From assembly GCA_023383055.1 (NCBI GenBank), contig JAHDYP010000037.1, positions 1 through 36,470 on the forward strand: 36,470 bases of DNA. The letters run 5' to 3'. Source of the stretch: Verrucomicrobiota bacterium (GTDB taxonomy: Bacteria; Verrucomicrobiota; Verrucomicrobiia; Limisphaerales; JAHDYP01). Each line of letters opens with the position of its first letter. Position 1 is the stretch's first letter. The notes beneath the pieces were generated by a model. It saw only the letters and a program-made list of their open reading frames with translations, was not told the DNA's origin and made no database searches. Shown one piece after another: positions 5,229-13,491 of this stretch. A program made the position numbers and the translations under genes.

Positions 5229-5373
5229 CTAGTTTTCTGGCTGCCATGGAACAGTTATGAGGACGTTGGCAGTTTCACCTCGATCATGTCCCTGGCGGGC
5301 ACGCCAAGCATCGAGTTCGATTACCGCGCCCACGCTCAGTTCAAAATGAATTGCGGCGATGATCTCGGCCATG
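5229..5373 (-). CDS. small ORF, unrecognised
   Basis: A 47-codon frame starts at ATG (5373-5371) and ends at TAG (5231-5229). Its product, rich in Ala, Ile and Val with a WRARQGHDRGE stretch, matches nothing I recognise. It lies divergently from the rhamnosidase gene in the gap after the PQQ fragment and may be a remnant of a larger gene. Confidence 0.2.
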
Positions 5374-5395
5374 AATGATGCCTGATCGATTCACG

Positions 5396-8300
5396 ATGAA
5401 ACTCATCCGATTCCTGCCCCTGCTGACCGCCTGTGGCGTTTGCGCCCTGGCCGCCATCGATCCGATCGAATCCGGTTTTGTCGATCCGCCGGATCAAACC
5501 AAGCCCTGGTGCTATTGGTATTGGATCAGCGATAACCTGTCGAAGGAAGGCATCACCCGGGATCTCGAGGCCATGGCGCGCGTCGGCATTGGCGAGGCCT
5601 TTGTCGGCAACATCTTTCTCGAGGACGTGCCGGCGGGCAAAGTCAAGGTGCTTACCGAGGAATGGTGGGGCCTGGTCGAGCACGCCATTCGTGAGGGGGG
5701 GCGGGTGGGGGTGAACATCGGCATGTTCAACTGCCCCGGCTGGAGCCAGTCGGGTGGTCCCTGGATCGGGCCGGAACAGGCGATGCGGCGGTTGGCGTTC
5801 GGTGAGACCCGGCTCCGGGGTCCGGCGCGGTTCAGCGGCAAGCTGCCGGCTCCCGCCGAGCCGTTCCAGGACGTGGCGTTACTCGCTTTCCCGGTCCCAA
5901 CCGCCGATGCCGACACGCTGGCGGACCGTGCGCCACGGGTGATTTGCACGCCGCCGGTGGCCGAGGCCGGCAGCATCGCGGATGGGGATGCCAAGACGTC
6001 GATCGCCTTCCCGGCCGGCGCTGGCCGTGGCGGCAATCCGTTCACGGTCGAGTTCGAGTTGGCAGAACCGTTCACCGTGCGTTCGCTCGAGATCGTGCCC
6101 GCCGAGGAGGCGTTTGGTGCTCAGGGTGAATTCCAGGTGGCGGAAACGGACGGTGGCTGGCGGACCGTCCGCCGATTCAAGTGCGACCGCTCCAACATGT
6201 CGACTGGCGTGGGCTTTCTCCCCCGCGGCGCCGTGGCGATTTCTTTCCCGGAGGTGACCGGGTGGAAGTTTCGCGTCGTGTTCACGGGCGGCTACGGCAG
6301 CGCCACGCTTCGACTGGCGGAGATCAGCCTGTCCGGCGCGGCGCGGCTCGAGGCGTTTATCGAGAAGCAACTGGGCAAGATGCATCCCACGCCGTTGCCG
6401 ATGTGGGACACGTATCTCTGGCCGACCCAGCCGGAGCCGGAGACAGCCGGACTGACCATTCCGGCGGACGGCGTGCGGGATCTGACCTCGCGCCTGGCGG
6501 CCGACGGCACCCTGACCTGGAACGTGCCGTCCGGCGAATGGATCCTGTTGCGATCGGGGATGGCCCCCACCGGCATGCGCAACAGCCCCGCCTCGCCCGA
6601 GGGACAGGGCCTGGAAGTCGACAAGATGAACCGTCGGCTGGCTGCTCAGCACTTCGAGGCTTTCATTGGTGAGTTGTTGCGGCGCATGCCAGCCAAGGAC
6701 CGGAAGGCATTCAAGCACGTGGTGGCAGACAGCTACGAGATGGGATCGCAGAACTGGACCGACGGCTTCGGAGCGCAGTTCAAGCGGCGTTACGGCTACG
6801 ACCCGACCCCGTGGCTGCCGGTGCTGACCGGCCGGCTCGTGGGCGGCGCCGACCCGAGTGAGCGTTTCCTGTGGGATCTGCGGCGGCTCGTGGTGGATCG
6901 GGTCGCCACCGATTACGTGGGTGGGTTGCGCGACGCCTGCCGGGCGCACGGGCTCGAGCTCTGGCTCGAGAACTACGGGCACTGGGGATTTCCAGGGGAG
7001 TTTTTGAAGTACGGCGGCGCGTCCGATCGGATTGGTGGGGAGTATTGGGTGACGGGTGATCTGGGTTCGATCGAGTGCCGCGCCGCGTCATCCTGCGCGA
7101 ACACGTATGGCAAACCGTTCGTGTCGGCCGAGGCCTTCACCGGCGGTCCGGCTTTTCAGAACACGCCCGGGGCGCTCAAGGCTCGCGGCGATTGGTCCTT
7201 TTGCGAAGGGGTGAATCACCTGGTCCTGCATGTCTACATCCATCAGCCCTGGGAGGACAAGGTGCCGGGTGTCAACGCCTGGTTCGGCACCGAGTTCAAC
7301 CGCCACAATACCTGGTTCGAGCGCAGCAAGGATTGGGTGGATTATGTGCGCCGCTGCTGCTGGCTGCTTCAGCAGGGGACGCGCGTGGCCGATGTCGCCT
7401 ATTTCATCGGCGAAGACGCCCCGAAGATGACCGGCGTCCGACGGCCGGAACTGCCTCCAGGCCGGGACTTCGATTACATCAACGCCGAGGTGATCCAGGA
7501 AGGTCTCCGCGTAAAGAACGGCTGGCTGACCCTGCCGCACGGAACGAGGTATCGGGTGCTGGTCTTGCCGGAGCAGGAGACGATGCGACCCGAGTTGCTG
7601 CGAAAAATTCGCGATCTGGTGAAGGCGGGCGCCACCGTCCTGGGACCGCCCCCCTCGCGCTCACCCAGCCTCGAGGATTATCCCCGGTGCGATGACCGGG
7701 TCCGAAGACTCGCGGCTGAGCTCTGGGGCGATGCTGACCCCTCGATACCGGGCGAACGACACGTCGGCAAGGGACGGTTGATCTGGGGCAAGTCGCTGGT
7801 CGAAGTCCTGACCGCACTCGAATTACCGCCGGATTTTGAAAGTTCCCTCCCGCTGCGGTTCACTCATCGGCGCAGCGCCGACGCGGACTATTACTTCGTC
7901 GCCAACCCGAAAGCCGAGCCGTTGACCACCACGGCGGCATTCCGCGCGGGAGCCCGGGCTCCCGAGTTCTGGTGGCCCGATTCCGGCCAGACGGAACGTC
8001 CCGCGGTTTACGAAGTGGCTGAAGGAATCGCGCGGCTGCCGCTGTCGCTCGGGCCCCATGGCTCGCTGTTCGTGGTGTTCCGGAATCCGGCAGACCCGCC
8101 GTCGGAGCGGATTGTTTCCGTAACGCGCGACAGCCGCGAAGTGCTGGGCACCTCCCTGACCAGGATGCCAGCGGAGCCGGCGGGCGAAGCGCCGAACAAC
8201 TTCAGCTTCGCCGCGTGGATCAAGCCCGCCGATGGAACCACCCTGGTGACCGAAACCAACCGCGGTGTGGTCGGGTTGAGCGAGAAGCGCAACGATGCGC

Positions 8301-9328
8301 TAGCCGCCCCGCACGGCGACGGCTTCGGGGGGAGTGGCCACGCCGGTTGCGGCCTGGCAGTGGGCACCAATGGCATCTGCGTGTTTGAGCATGGCGCGAA
8401 TTACTTCGCCCCCACCCTGGTCCACGCCGCCGCACTGACCGATTGGACGCACGTGACGGTCGTTTATCGCGATGGACAGCCGACCCTGTATCTCAACGGC
8501 GTGCGCGTTCGAACCGGCCTGCGCAGCGAACACGTCGTCCACTCCGGGGCCGGGGCTGGCGGGATGGCGCAGTTCCGGGGTCAGCTCGGCGGCTTCAAAC
8601 AGTTCGCGCGTACGCTCAACGACCCCGCCGTCGCCGAACAGGCTCAGACCATGCCGCGTCCGAAGCTCACGGTGGACGGTCCCGGGATCCAAGTCACCCG
8701 GGCAGGTGCGGAATGGATGGTGACCGCGTCGATCCCCGGAGAATACACCCTGGCATTCGCGGAGGGTGGCCGGCGTCAGGTCACTGTTGACGCAATGCCC
8801 GCGTTGCCCGCGCTGGCCGGGCCGTGGGACGTGCAATTTACCCCCGGCCAGGGAGTGCCGGAACAGATCACTTTCGAGCAACTCACCGACTGGATCCAGC
8901 ACCCCGACCCCGGCATACGCCACTACTCCGGCTCCGCCACTTATCGAAAGACCTTCGAAATCCACGCCTCACGCCTCACGCCTCACGTTTCACGCCTCAC
9001 GCCTCACACCTCACGTTTCATCCTCGATCTCGGCGAAGTCCGGGACCTGGCCATCGTCCGGGTGAACGGTCGCGAGTGCGGCACGCTCTGGCTGGCACCA
9101 TGGAAGCTGGATATTACGAGCGCCCTTCGACCTGGTGCCAACGAACTCGAAATCGAAGTGATCAACGTCTGGAACAACCGGTTGGTGGGCGATCAGGCCC
9201 TGCCCCCGGATCAGCGGCGCACGTTCCTGCTGGCCCCCACTGTGAGCCGGGACACGCCGCTCCTGCCCGGAGGGTTGCTGGGGCCGGTGCGGCTTCGGGT
9301 CGAGACGAGCCGTGCGTGGTCCCTTTAG
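5396..9328 (+). CDS. GH106-type alpha-L-rhamnosidase with LamG insert, secreted
   Basis: The 1310-residue protein starts with a Sec signal (MKLIRFLPLLTACGVCALA). Its N-terminal part shows GH106 hallmarks: KPWCYWYW, the NCPGWSQSGGPW loop, and AEAFTGG...GVNHLVLHVYIHQPW. An FSFAAWIKP...LYLNG segment (about residues 934-1085) looks like a LamG/concanavalin domain, and the C-terminus (from about 1180) is a galactose-binding-like jelly roll ending in VNVWNNRLVGD-type sequence (here INVWNNRLVGD). GH106 enzymes release terminal L-rhamnose from pectin-like and other glycans. The ATG at 5396 is preferred to 5375 because it starts the signal peptide. A heptad DNA repeat interrupts the jelly roll in frame at 8963-9019. 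Confidence 0.88.
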   Translation: MKLIRFLPLLTACGVCALAAIDPIESGFVDPPDQTKPWCYWYWISDNLSKEGITRDLEAMARVGIGEAFVGNIFLEDVPAGKVKVLTEEWWGLVEHAIREGGRVGVNIGMFNCPGWSQSGGPWIGPEQAMRRLAFGETRLRGPARFSGKLPAPAEPFQDVALLAFPVPTADADTLADRAPRVICTPPVAEAGSIADGDAKTSIAFPAGAGRGGNPFTVEFELAEPFTVRSLEIVPAEEAFGAQGEFQVAETDGGWRTVRRFKCDRSNMSTGVGFLPRGAVAISFPEVTGWKFRVVFTGGYGSATLRLAEISLSGAARLEAFIEKQLGKMHPTPLPMWDTYLWPTQPEPETAGLTIPADGVRDLTSRLAADGTLTWNVPSGEWILLRSGMAPTGMRNSPASPEGQGLEVDKMNRRLAAQHFEAFIGELLRRMPAKDRKAFKHVVADSYEMGSQNWTDGFGAQFKRRYGYDPTPWLPVLTGRLVGGADPSERFLWDLRRLVVDRVATDYVGGLRDACRAHGLELWLENYGHWGFPGEFLKYGGASDRIGGEYWVTGDLGSIECRAASSCANTYGKPFVSAEAFTGGPAFQNTPGALKARGDWSFCEGVNHLVLHVYIHQPWEDKVPGVNAWFGTEFNRHNTWFERSKDWVDYVRRCCWLLQQGTRVADVAYFIGEDAPKMTGVRRPELPPGRDFDYINAEVIQEGLRVKNGWLTLPHGTRYRVLVLPEQETMRPELLRKIRDLVKAGATVLGPPPSRSPSLEDYPRCDDRVRRLAAELWGDADPSIPGERHVGKGRLIWGKSLVEVLTALELPPDFESSLPLRFTHRRSADADYYFVANPKAEPLTTTAAFRAGARAPEFWWPDSGQTERPAVYEVAEGIARLPLSLGPHGSLFVVFRNPADPPSERIVSVTRDSREVLGTSLTRMPAEPAGEAPNNFSFAAWIKPADGTTLVTETNRGVVGLSEKRNDALAAPHGDGFGGSGHAGCGLAVGTNGICVFEHGANYFAPTLVHAAALTDWTHVTVVYRDGQPTLYLNGVRVRTGLRSEHVVHSGAGAGGMAQFRGQLGGFKQFARTLNDPAVAEQAQTMPRPKLTVDGPGIQVTRAGAEWMVTASIPGEYTLAFAEGGRRQVTVDAMPALPALAGPWDVQFTPGQGVPEQITFEQLTDWIQHPDPGIRHYSGSATYRKTFEIHASRLTPHVSRLTPHTSRFILDLGEVRDLAIVRVNGRECGTLWLAPWKLDITSALRPGANELEIEVINVWNNRLVGDQALPPDQRRTFLLAPTVSRDTPLLPGGLLGPVRLRVETSRAWSL
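8963..9019 (+). repeat. in-frame heptad repeat inside the rhamnosidase gene
   Basis: CCTCACG, TTTCACG and related units repeat at 7-nt spacing within the coding sequence and encode a low-complexity HASRLTPHVSRLTPH-type stretch (about residues 1190-1208). The segment lies between the YRKTFEI strand and the FILDLGEV strand of the C-terminal jelly roll, that is, in a probable surface loop. The units match the right arm of the intergenic element at 3201-3240. Confidence 0.82.
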
Positions 9329-9428
9329 CCGGCATGTCGGGGATAAGCCCGAATGAACGGCTGCGCCGCGGCGGGAATCCCAAAAAATCCGGGCTCCGGA
9401 CTTCACATCGGTGCGGGCTCGGAGCACA

Positions 9429-11927
9429 ATGTGCCCTGCCATGCAACTCAGACTCCCAGCCCGGATTCTTGATAAAACGTGCGGGCTAGCGGTGAGAGTC
9501 GCACTGGGTCTCCTGCTGGTGTGCGGCAGTTCGGTGCGCCCCCTGGCTGGCGAATCGGCGCGCAATCCGCAGCCGGAGGGTGAGGAACCTCGCCTGCACA
9601 CGCTCTGGTACCGTCAGCCGGCCGGCAATTGGAACGAAGCCCTGCCGCTGGGCAACGGCCGTCTCGGGGCCATGGTTTTCGGAGGGCTCAACGAGGAACG
9701 GTTACAGCTTAACGAAGACACCCTATGGTCGGGCAAACCGCACGATTACGCTGTCGCGGGGGCTGTGAACGGTCTCGATGAAGTCCGGCGGCTCCTGTTC
9801 GCCGGCCGGAACGCCGAGGCTGTTGAACTGGCCGGTCGAACCATGATGGGCCGCCCCATCTTCCAACAGGGCTACCAGCCGCTCGCCGATCTGCACGTGA
9901 AATTCGAGCAACCGCCTGGCGAAGCCGCCGATTACCGCCGCGAACTGAACCTCCAGACCGGGGTCGCGCGCACGCGCTACCGCGTCGGTGACGTGACCTT
10001 CAGCCGCGAATGCTTTGTCTCCGCACCCAACCAGGTGCTGGTGCTGCATCTGACCGCCAACCGGCCGGGCCAGCTCCACTTCGACGCGCTGCTGGATTCG
10101 CCGCACCATCACCAGGTCTCCGCCGAATGGCCGCGGCAGCTGGTCATCCGGGGCCAGTGGGCCGGTGACGGCCAGGACCGCGCGTTGATGGCCGGCGTCG
10201 AAGGCCCGGGTATCCGGTTCGAGGGCGGGCTCAACATCGAACTGGACGGAGGTTCCATCATCCTCGACCAGGGCCGGATCGTGGTGCGGGGTGCGACGAC
10301 GGTAACCCTGCGATTCGCCGCCGCCACCAGCTTCCGGAATTATCGCGATATTTCGGGCGAACCCGGCTCGATCTGGCGGTCTCAGCTTCGCCGGGCGACG
10401 AGAAGATCCTATGAGCAACTTCGGCAGGCCCACACCGCCGATGTCGGGCGGCTCATGGACCGGGTCGCGTTGGACCTGGGCGGTGGCATGGCGGCACAAC
10501 AACCCACCGACGTCCGGCTCGAGGCCGTCAAAGCCGGCGCCGATGATCCGCACCTGGTCGCGCTCTACTTCCAGTACGGCCGTTACCTGCTCGCCTCAAG
10601 CAGCCGGCCTGGCACCCAGCCCGCCAACCTTCAGGGCATTTGGAACCAGGACCTCGTGCCGGCCTGGGGCAGCAAATGGACGGTCAACATCAATACCGAG
10701 ATGAATTATTGGCCGGCCGAAGTCTGCAACTTGTCCGAATGCCACACCCCTCTCTTCGACCTGATGGACGATCTGGCCGTGACCGGCGCCGAGGTGGCCC
10801 AAGAGCATTACGGCGCGCGCGGCTGGGTGGTGCATCACAATGCCGATCTCTGGCGCGGCGCGGCCCCCATCGACGGCGTCTGGGGTATCTGGCCCATGGC
10901 CGCCGCCTGGCTGTCGCGGCATCCCTGGGAACATTACGCCTTCAGCGGCGACCAGCGATTCCTCGAGAAACGCGCCTGGCCCTTGATGAAGGGCGCCGCG
11001 CGGTTCATGCTCGATTTTCTCGTGGAAGCACCCGCCGGCACGCCGGTGGCCGGCAGACTCGTGACCAACCCTTCGCACTCGCCGGAGAACGCGTTTCGCA
11101 AGCCGGACGGCTCCCAATCGATGTTCACTTACGCAGCGACGATGGACCTGATGATCGTCCACGACCTGCTCACCCATTGCGTCCAGGCCATCGACATCCT
11201 CGACGGCGGGAAAGGCAGGTTCGAACCCGAATTCCGCCGCGAATTGACCAACGCCCTCGCCCGGCTCGCCCCGCTCCGGATCAGTCCCCGCGACGGACGC
11301 CTCCAGGAATGGGTCGAGGACTACGACGAACCCGAGCCGGGCCATCGCCACATGTCTCACCTGTTCGGCCTGCATCCGGGCTCTCAAATCACCCCGCGCA
11401 ACACGCCGGAACTGGCTGCCGCCGCGCGCAAGAGCCTCGACCACCGCCTCGCCAACGGCGGCGGCGGAACCGGCTGGAGTCGTGCCTGGGTCATCAACTT
11501 CTACGCCCGGCTGGAAGATGGCACCGAGGCCTACCGCCACTTGAAGCTGTTGCTGGCGCGCTCGACGTTGCCCAATCTGTTCGACACCCATCCGCCCTTC
11601 CAGATCGATGGCAACTTCGCCGCCACGGCCGGCATTGCCGAGATGCTGCTGCAGAGTCATCAATCCCAAATCTCAAATCTCAAATTTGAAATCGATCTCC
11701 TGCCCGCCTTGCCGCCCCAATGGCCCAACGGCTCGGTGAAGGGCCTGCGCGCCCGCGGCGGGTTCGAGGTGGATATCACCTGGCAGAACGGCCAACTCAC
11801 CACGGCGGAGCTACGTTCCAAGCTCGGCAACGCCTGCACGGTGCGGCATGGCGCAGAGCAGATCTCCCTTCAGACCCGAAAACAGACGGCGTATGCGCTC
11901 GACGGCCGCCTCTCGGTCCGACCCTGA
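9429..11927 (+). CDS. GH95 alpha-L-fucosidase, secreted
   Basis: The roughly 830-residue protein has an N-terminal hydrophobic signal followed by hallmarks of GH95: the N-terminal domain LWYRQPAGNWNEALPLGNGRLGAMVFGG, NLQGIWN, NINTEMNYWP, GHRHMSHLFGLHPG and FQIDGNFA. The paired Asn residues of NIN and the Asp of IDGN correspond to catalytic positions described for 1,2-alpha-fucosidases. It should remove terminal fucose or L-galactose outside the cytoplasm. The start at 9429 has GGAG 4 nt upstream; 9441 is an alternative. It follows the rhamnosidase by about 100 nt and precedes an oxidoreductase by 32 nt. An AT-rich heptad repeat is translated in frame near its C-terminus. Confidence 0.92.
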   Translation: MCPAMQLRLPARILDKTCGLAVRVALGLLLVCGSSVRPLAGESARNPQPEGEEPRLHTLWYRQPAGNWNEALPLGNGRLGAMVFGGLNEERLQLNEDTLWSGKPHDYAVAGAVNGLDEVRRLLFAGRNAEAVELAGRTMMGRPIFQQGYQPLADLHVKFEQPPGEAADYRRELNLQTGVARTRYRVGDVTFSRECFVSAPNQVLVLHLTANRPGQLHFDALLDSPHHHQVSAEWPRQLVIRGQWAGDGQDRALMAGVEGPGIRFEGGLNIELDGGSIILDQGRIVVRGATTVTLRFAAATSFRNYRDISGEPGSIWRSQLRRATRRSYEQLRQAHTADVGRLMDRVALDLGGGMAAQQPTDVRLEAVKAGADDPHLVALYFQYGRYLLASSSRPGTQPANLQGIWNQDLVPAWGSKWTVNINTEMNYWPAEVCNLSECHTPLFDLMDDLAVTGAEVAQEHYGARGWVVHHNADLWRGAAPIDGVWGIWPMAAAWLSRHPWEHYAFSGDQRFLEKRAWPLMKGAARFMLDFLVEAPAGTPVAGRLVTNPSHSPENAFRKPDGSQSMFTYAATMDLMIVHDLLTHCVQAIDILDGGKGRFEPEFRRELTNALARLAPLRISPRDGRLQEWVEDYDEPEPGHRHMSHLFGLHPGSQITPRNTPELAAAARKSLDHRLANGGGGTGWSRAWVINFYARLEDGTEAYRHLKLLLARSTLPNLFDTHPPFQIDGNFAATAGIAEMLLQSHQSQISNLKFEIDLLPALPPQWPNGSVKGLRARGGFEVDITWQNGQLTTAELRSKLGNACTVRHGAEQISLQTRKQTAYALDGRLSVRP
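11659..11693 (+). repeat. in-frame AAATCTC heptad repeat inside the GH95 gene
   Basis: The AT-rich units CAAATCT, CAAATCT and CAAATTT repeat at 7-nt spacing in an otherwise GC-rich gene and encode a SHQSQISNLKFEI stretch between AEMLLQ and DLLPALP. In GH95 proteins these two motifs are normally close together, so the repeat appears to have been inserted into a loop without breaking the frame. It also contains the palindrome CAAATTTG. Confidence 0.75.
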
Positions 11928-11959
11928 GCCATTCAACTCCAACCCCAGTCCAACCCACC

Positions 11960-13336
11960 ATGAACCACCCGCATTCTGACTCGAATACCCTGAACCGCCG
12001 CGCCTTCCTGCAACGCGGTGCCGCCAGCCTCGCCGCGCTCGGCTCCGCCCCCTTGATCGTCCCATCCCATGTCCTTGGCGCCGACGGGCAAACCGCTCCC
12101 AGCAACAAGATCAACCTTGCCGCCATCGGCGTCGCCGGCATGGGCGGGGCTGACCTCGACGGTTTGTCCCGGCACTGCAATATCGTGGCGTTGTGCGATG
12201 TCGATTGGCGTTATGCCGCCGGCACGTTCGAGAAATTCCCGACGGCTAAACGGTTTAAAGACTTCCGCCGAATGTTCGACGAGCTGGCCAACAGTTTCGA
12301 CGCAGTCCTGGTGGCGACGCCGGATCACACACATGCCGTGGCCAGCCTGGCCGCCATCCAGCACGGTAAACATGTCTATTGCGAAAAACCGCTCGCCCAT
12401 TCCGTCGGCGAAGTCCGCGCCCTGATGAAAGCCGCCCGGGAAAAGAACGTAGTCACTCAACTCGGCAACCAGGGACATTCGTTCGGTTCGATCCGCGATT
12501 TCGTCGAATGGATCCAGGCCGACGCCATCGGCCAGGTCCACACCATCCATGCCGGCTGCGAGGCGGTGAACTCCGGTATCGATCAACTCGCCAACCTCAA
12601 GGAGCGGCACTCCGTGCCTGCGACCCTCGATTGGGATCTCTGGCTCGGCCCAGCCGCCGACCGCCCCTATCATCCGACTTACCTGCCCGCCAACTGGCGC
12701 GGTTGGACCCCGTTCGGCAACGGCACCATCGGCGATTGGATGTGTCATGTCGTGGACCCCGTCTTCTGGGCCCTCGATCTGGGGTCGCCCAAGTCCGTGC
12801 TGGCCCAGGTCAAGGACTACGATCCGAAAACCCAGGGCGATGCCTTCCCCAAAGGCGACCGCGTCTCCTACGAGTTTCCGGCCCGGGGAAACCGCGGTCC
12901 GGTCACCTTGCACTGGTACAGCGGAGTTGAGCGCGTCCCGCGCCCCGAGGAGTTCGAGCCAGGGGATCCGGACATCGGCGCCGGCGCCGTGGTGATCGGA
13001 GACAAGGGCAAGATCGCCTACGGCTCGCATGGGGCCGGCGGCGTCCGCCTCTTGCCCGCCAGGCGCATGGACGAATTCCAGCGTCCACCCAAGACCCTCC
13101 CGCGCGTGCGCGATCATCACTGGGACTGGGTCGAGGCCATCCGCACCGGGCGAAAAGCCGGCTCCGACTTCGCCTATGGCGGGCCACTGACCGAGATCCC
13201 GATGTTGGGCGTGATTGCCCTGAAACTTCCCGGCACCAGGCTCGAATGGGACGCTGTGGGGATGCGGTTCACCAACCATGCCGAGGCCAACGCCTACGTG
13301 AACCCACCCGCCCGACCCGGTTGGAAGGTGGCCTGA
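11960..13336 (+). CDS. Gfo/Idh/MocA family oxidoreductase, Tat-exported
   Basis: The 458-residue product has a twin-arginine signal (NRRAFLQRGAASLAALG). A Rossmann NAD(P)-binding fold follows (IGVAGMGG, then VATPDHTHA and the conserved EKPLAHS lysine-proline motif), and then the alpha/beta substrate domain. Such secreted members oxidise or rearrange sugars, and several act as NAD-dependent glycosidases. The start at 11960 is chosen because the longer frame overlaps the GH95 gene. It lies in the same direction as the two upstream glycosidases, suggesting an operon that processes released deoxysugars. Confidence 0.92.
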   Translation: MNHPHSDSNTLNRRAFLQRGAASLAALGSAPLIVPSHVLGADGQTAPSNKINLAAIGVAGMGGADLDGLSRHCNIVALCDVDWRYAAGTFEKFPTAKRFKDFRRMFDELANSFDAVLVATPDHTHAVASLAAIQHGKHVYCEKPLAHSVGEVRALMKAAREKNVVTQLGNQGHSFGSIRDFVEWIQADAIGQVHTIHAGCEAVNSGIDQLANLKERHSVPATLDWDLWLGPAADRPYHPTYLPANWRGWTPFGNGTIGDWMCHVVDPVFWALDLGSPKSVLAQVKDYDPKTQGDAFPKGDRVSYEFPARGNRGPVTLHWYSGVERVPRPEEFEPGDPDIGAGAVVIGDKGKIAYGSHGAGGVRLLPARRMDEFQRPPKTLPRVRDHHWDWVEAIRTGRKAGSDFAYGGPLTEIPMLGVIALKLPGTRLEWDAVGMRFTNHAEANAYVNPPARPGWKVA

Positions 13337-13384
13337 CCTCGCCACGCTCTCGCGGGGCTCGAGGCGCATAGTACTTACGCCAGG

Positions 13385-13488
13385 TTTTGGAGTGCGGCAG
13401 GCCTCTGCCCCTGACGCCCTTTCTCAATCCCAGCCAAAGCGGTGTCGCCCAGGCTACGGCGGCCCACAGTGCGGCGCTGCGTCACCGC
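13385..13488. repeat. probable dispersed imperfect hairpin repeat
   Basis: A segment beginning TTTTGGAGTGCGGCAG and ending in CGGCCCACAGTGCGGCGCTGC lies in the gap between two convergent genes and has partly complementary halves. Similar sequences are, from memory, dispersed in verrucomicrobial genomes. The element may also serve as a bidirectional terminator. Copy number cannot be judged from this window. Confidence 0.35.
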
Positions 13489-13491
13489 TGT

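Noticed and set aside
8963..9019. CRISPR-like array
   Set aside because: The units are 7 nt with no spacers and lie inside a coding sequence.
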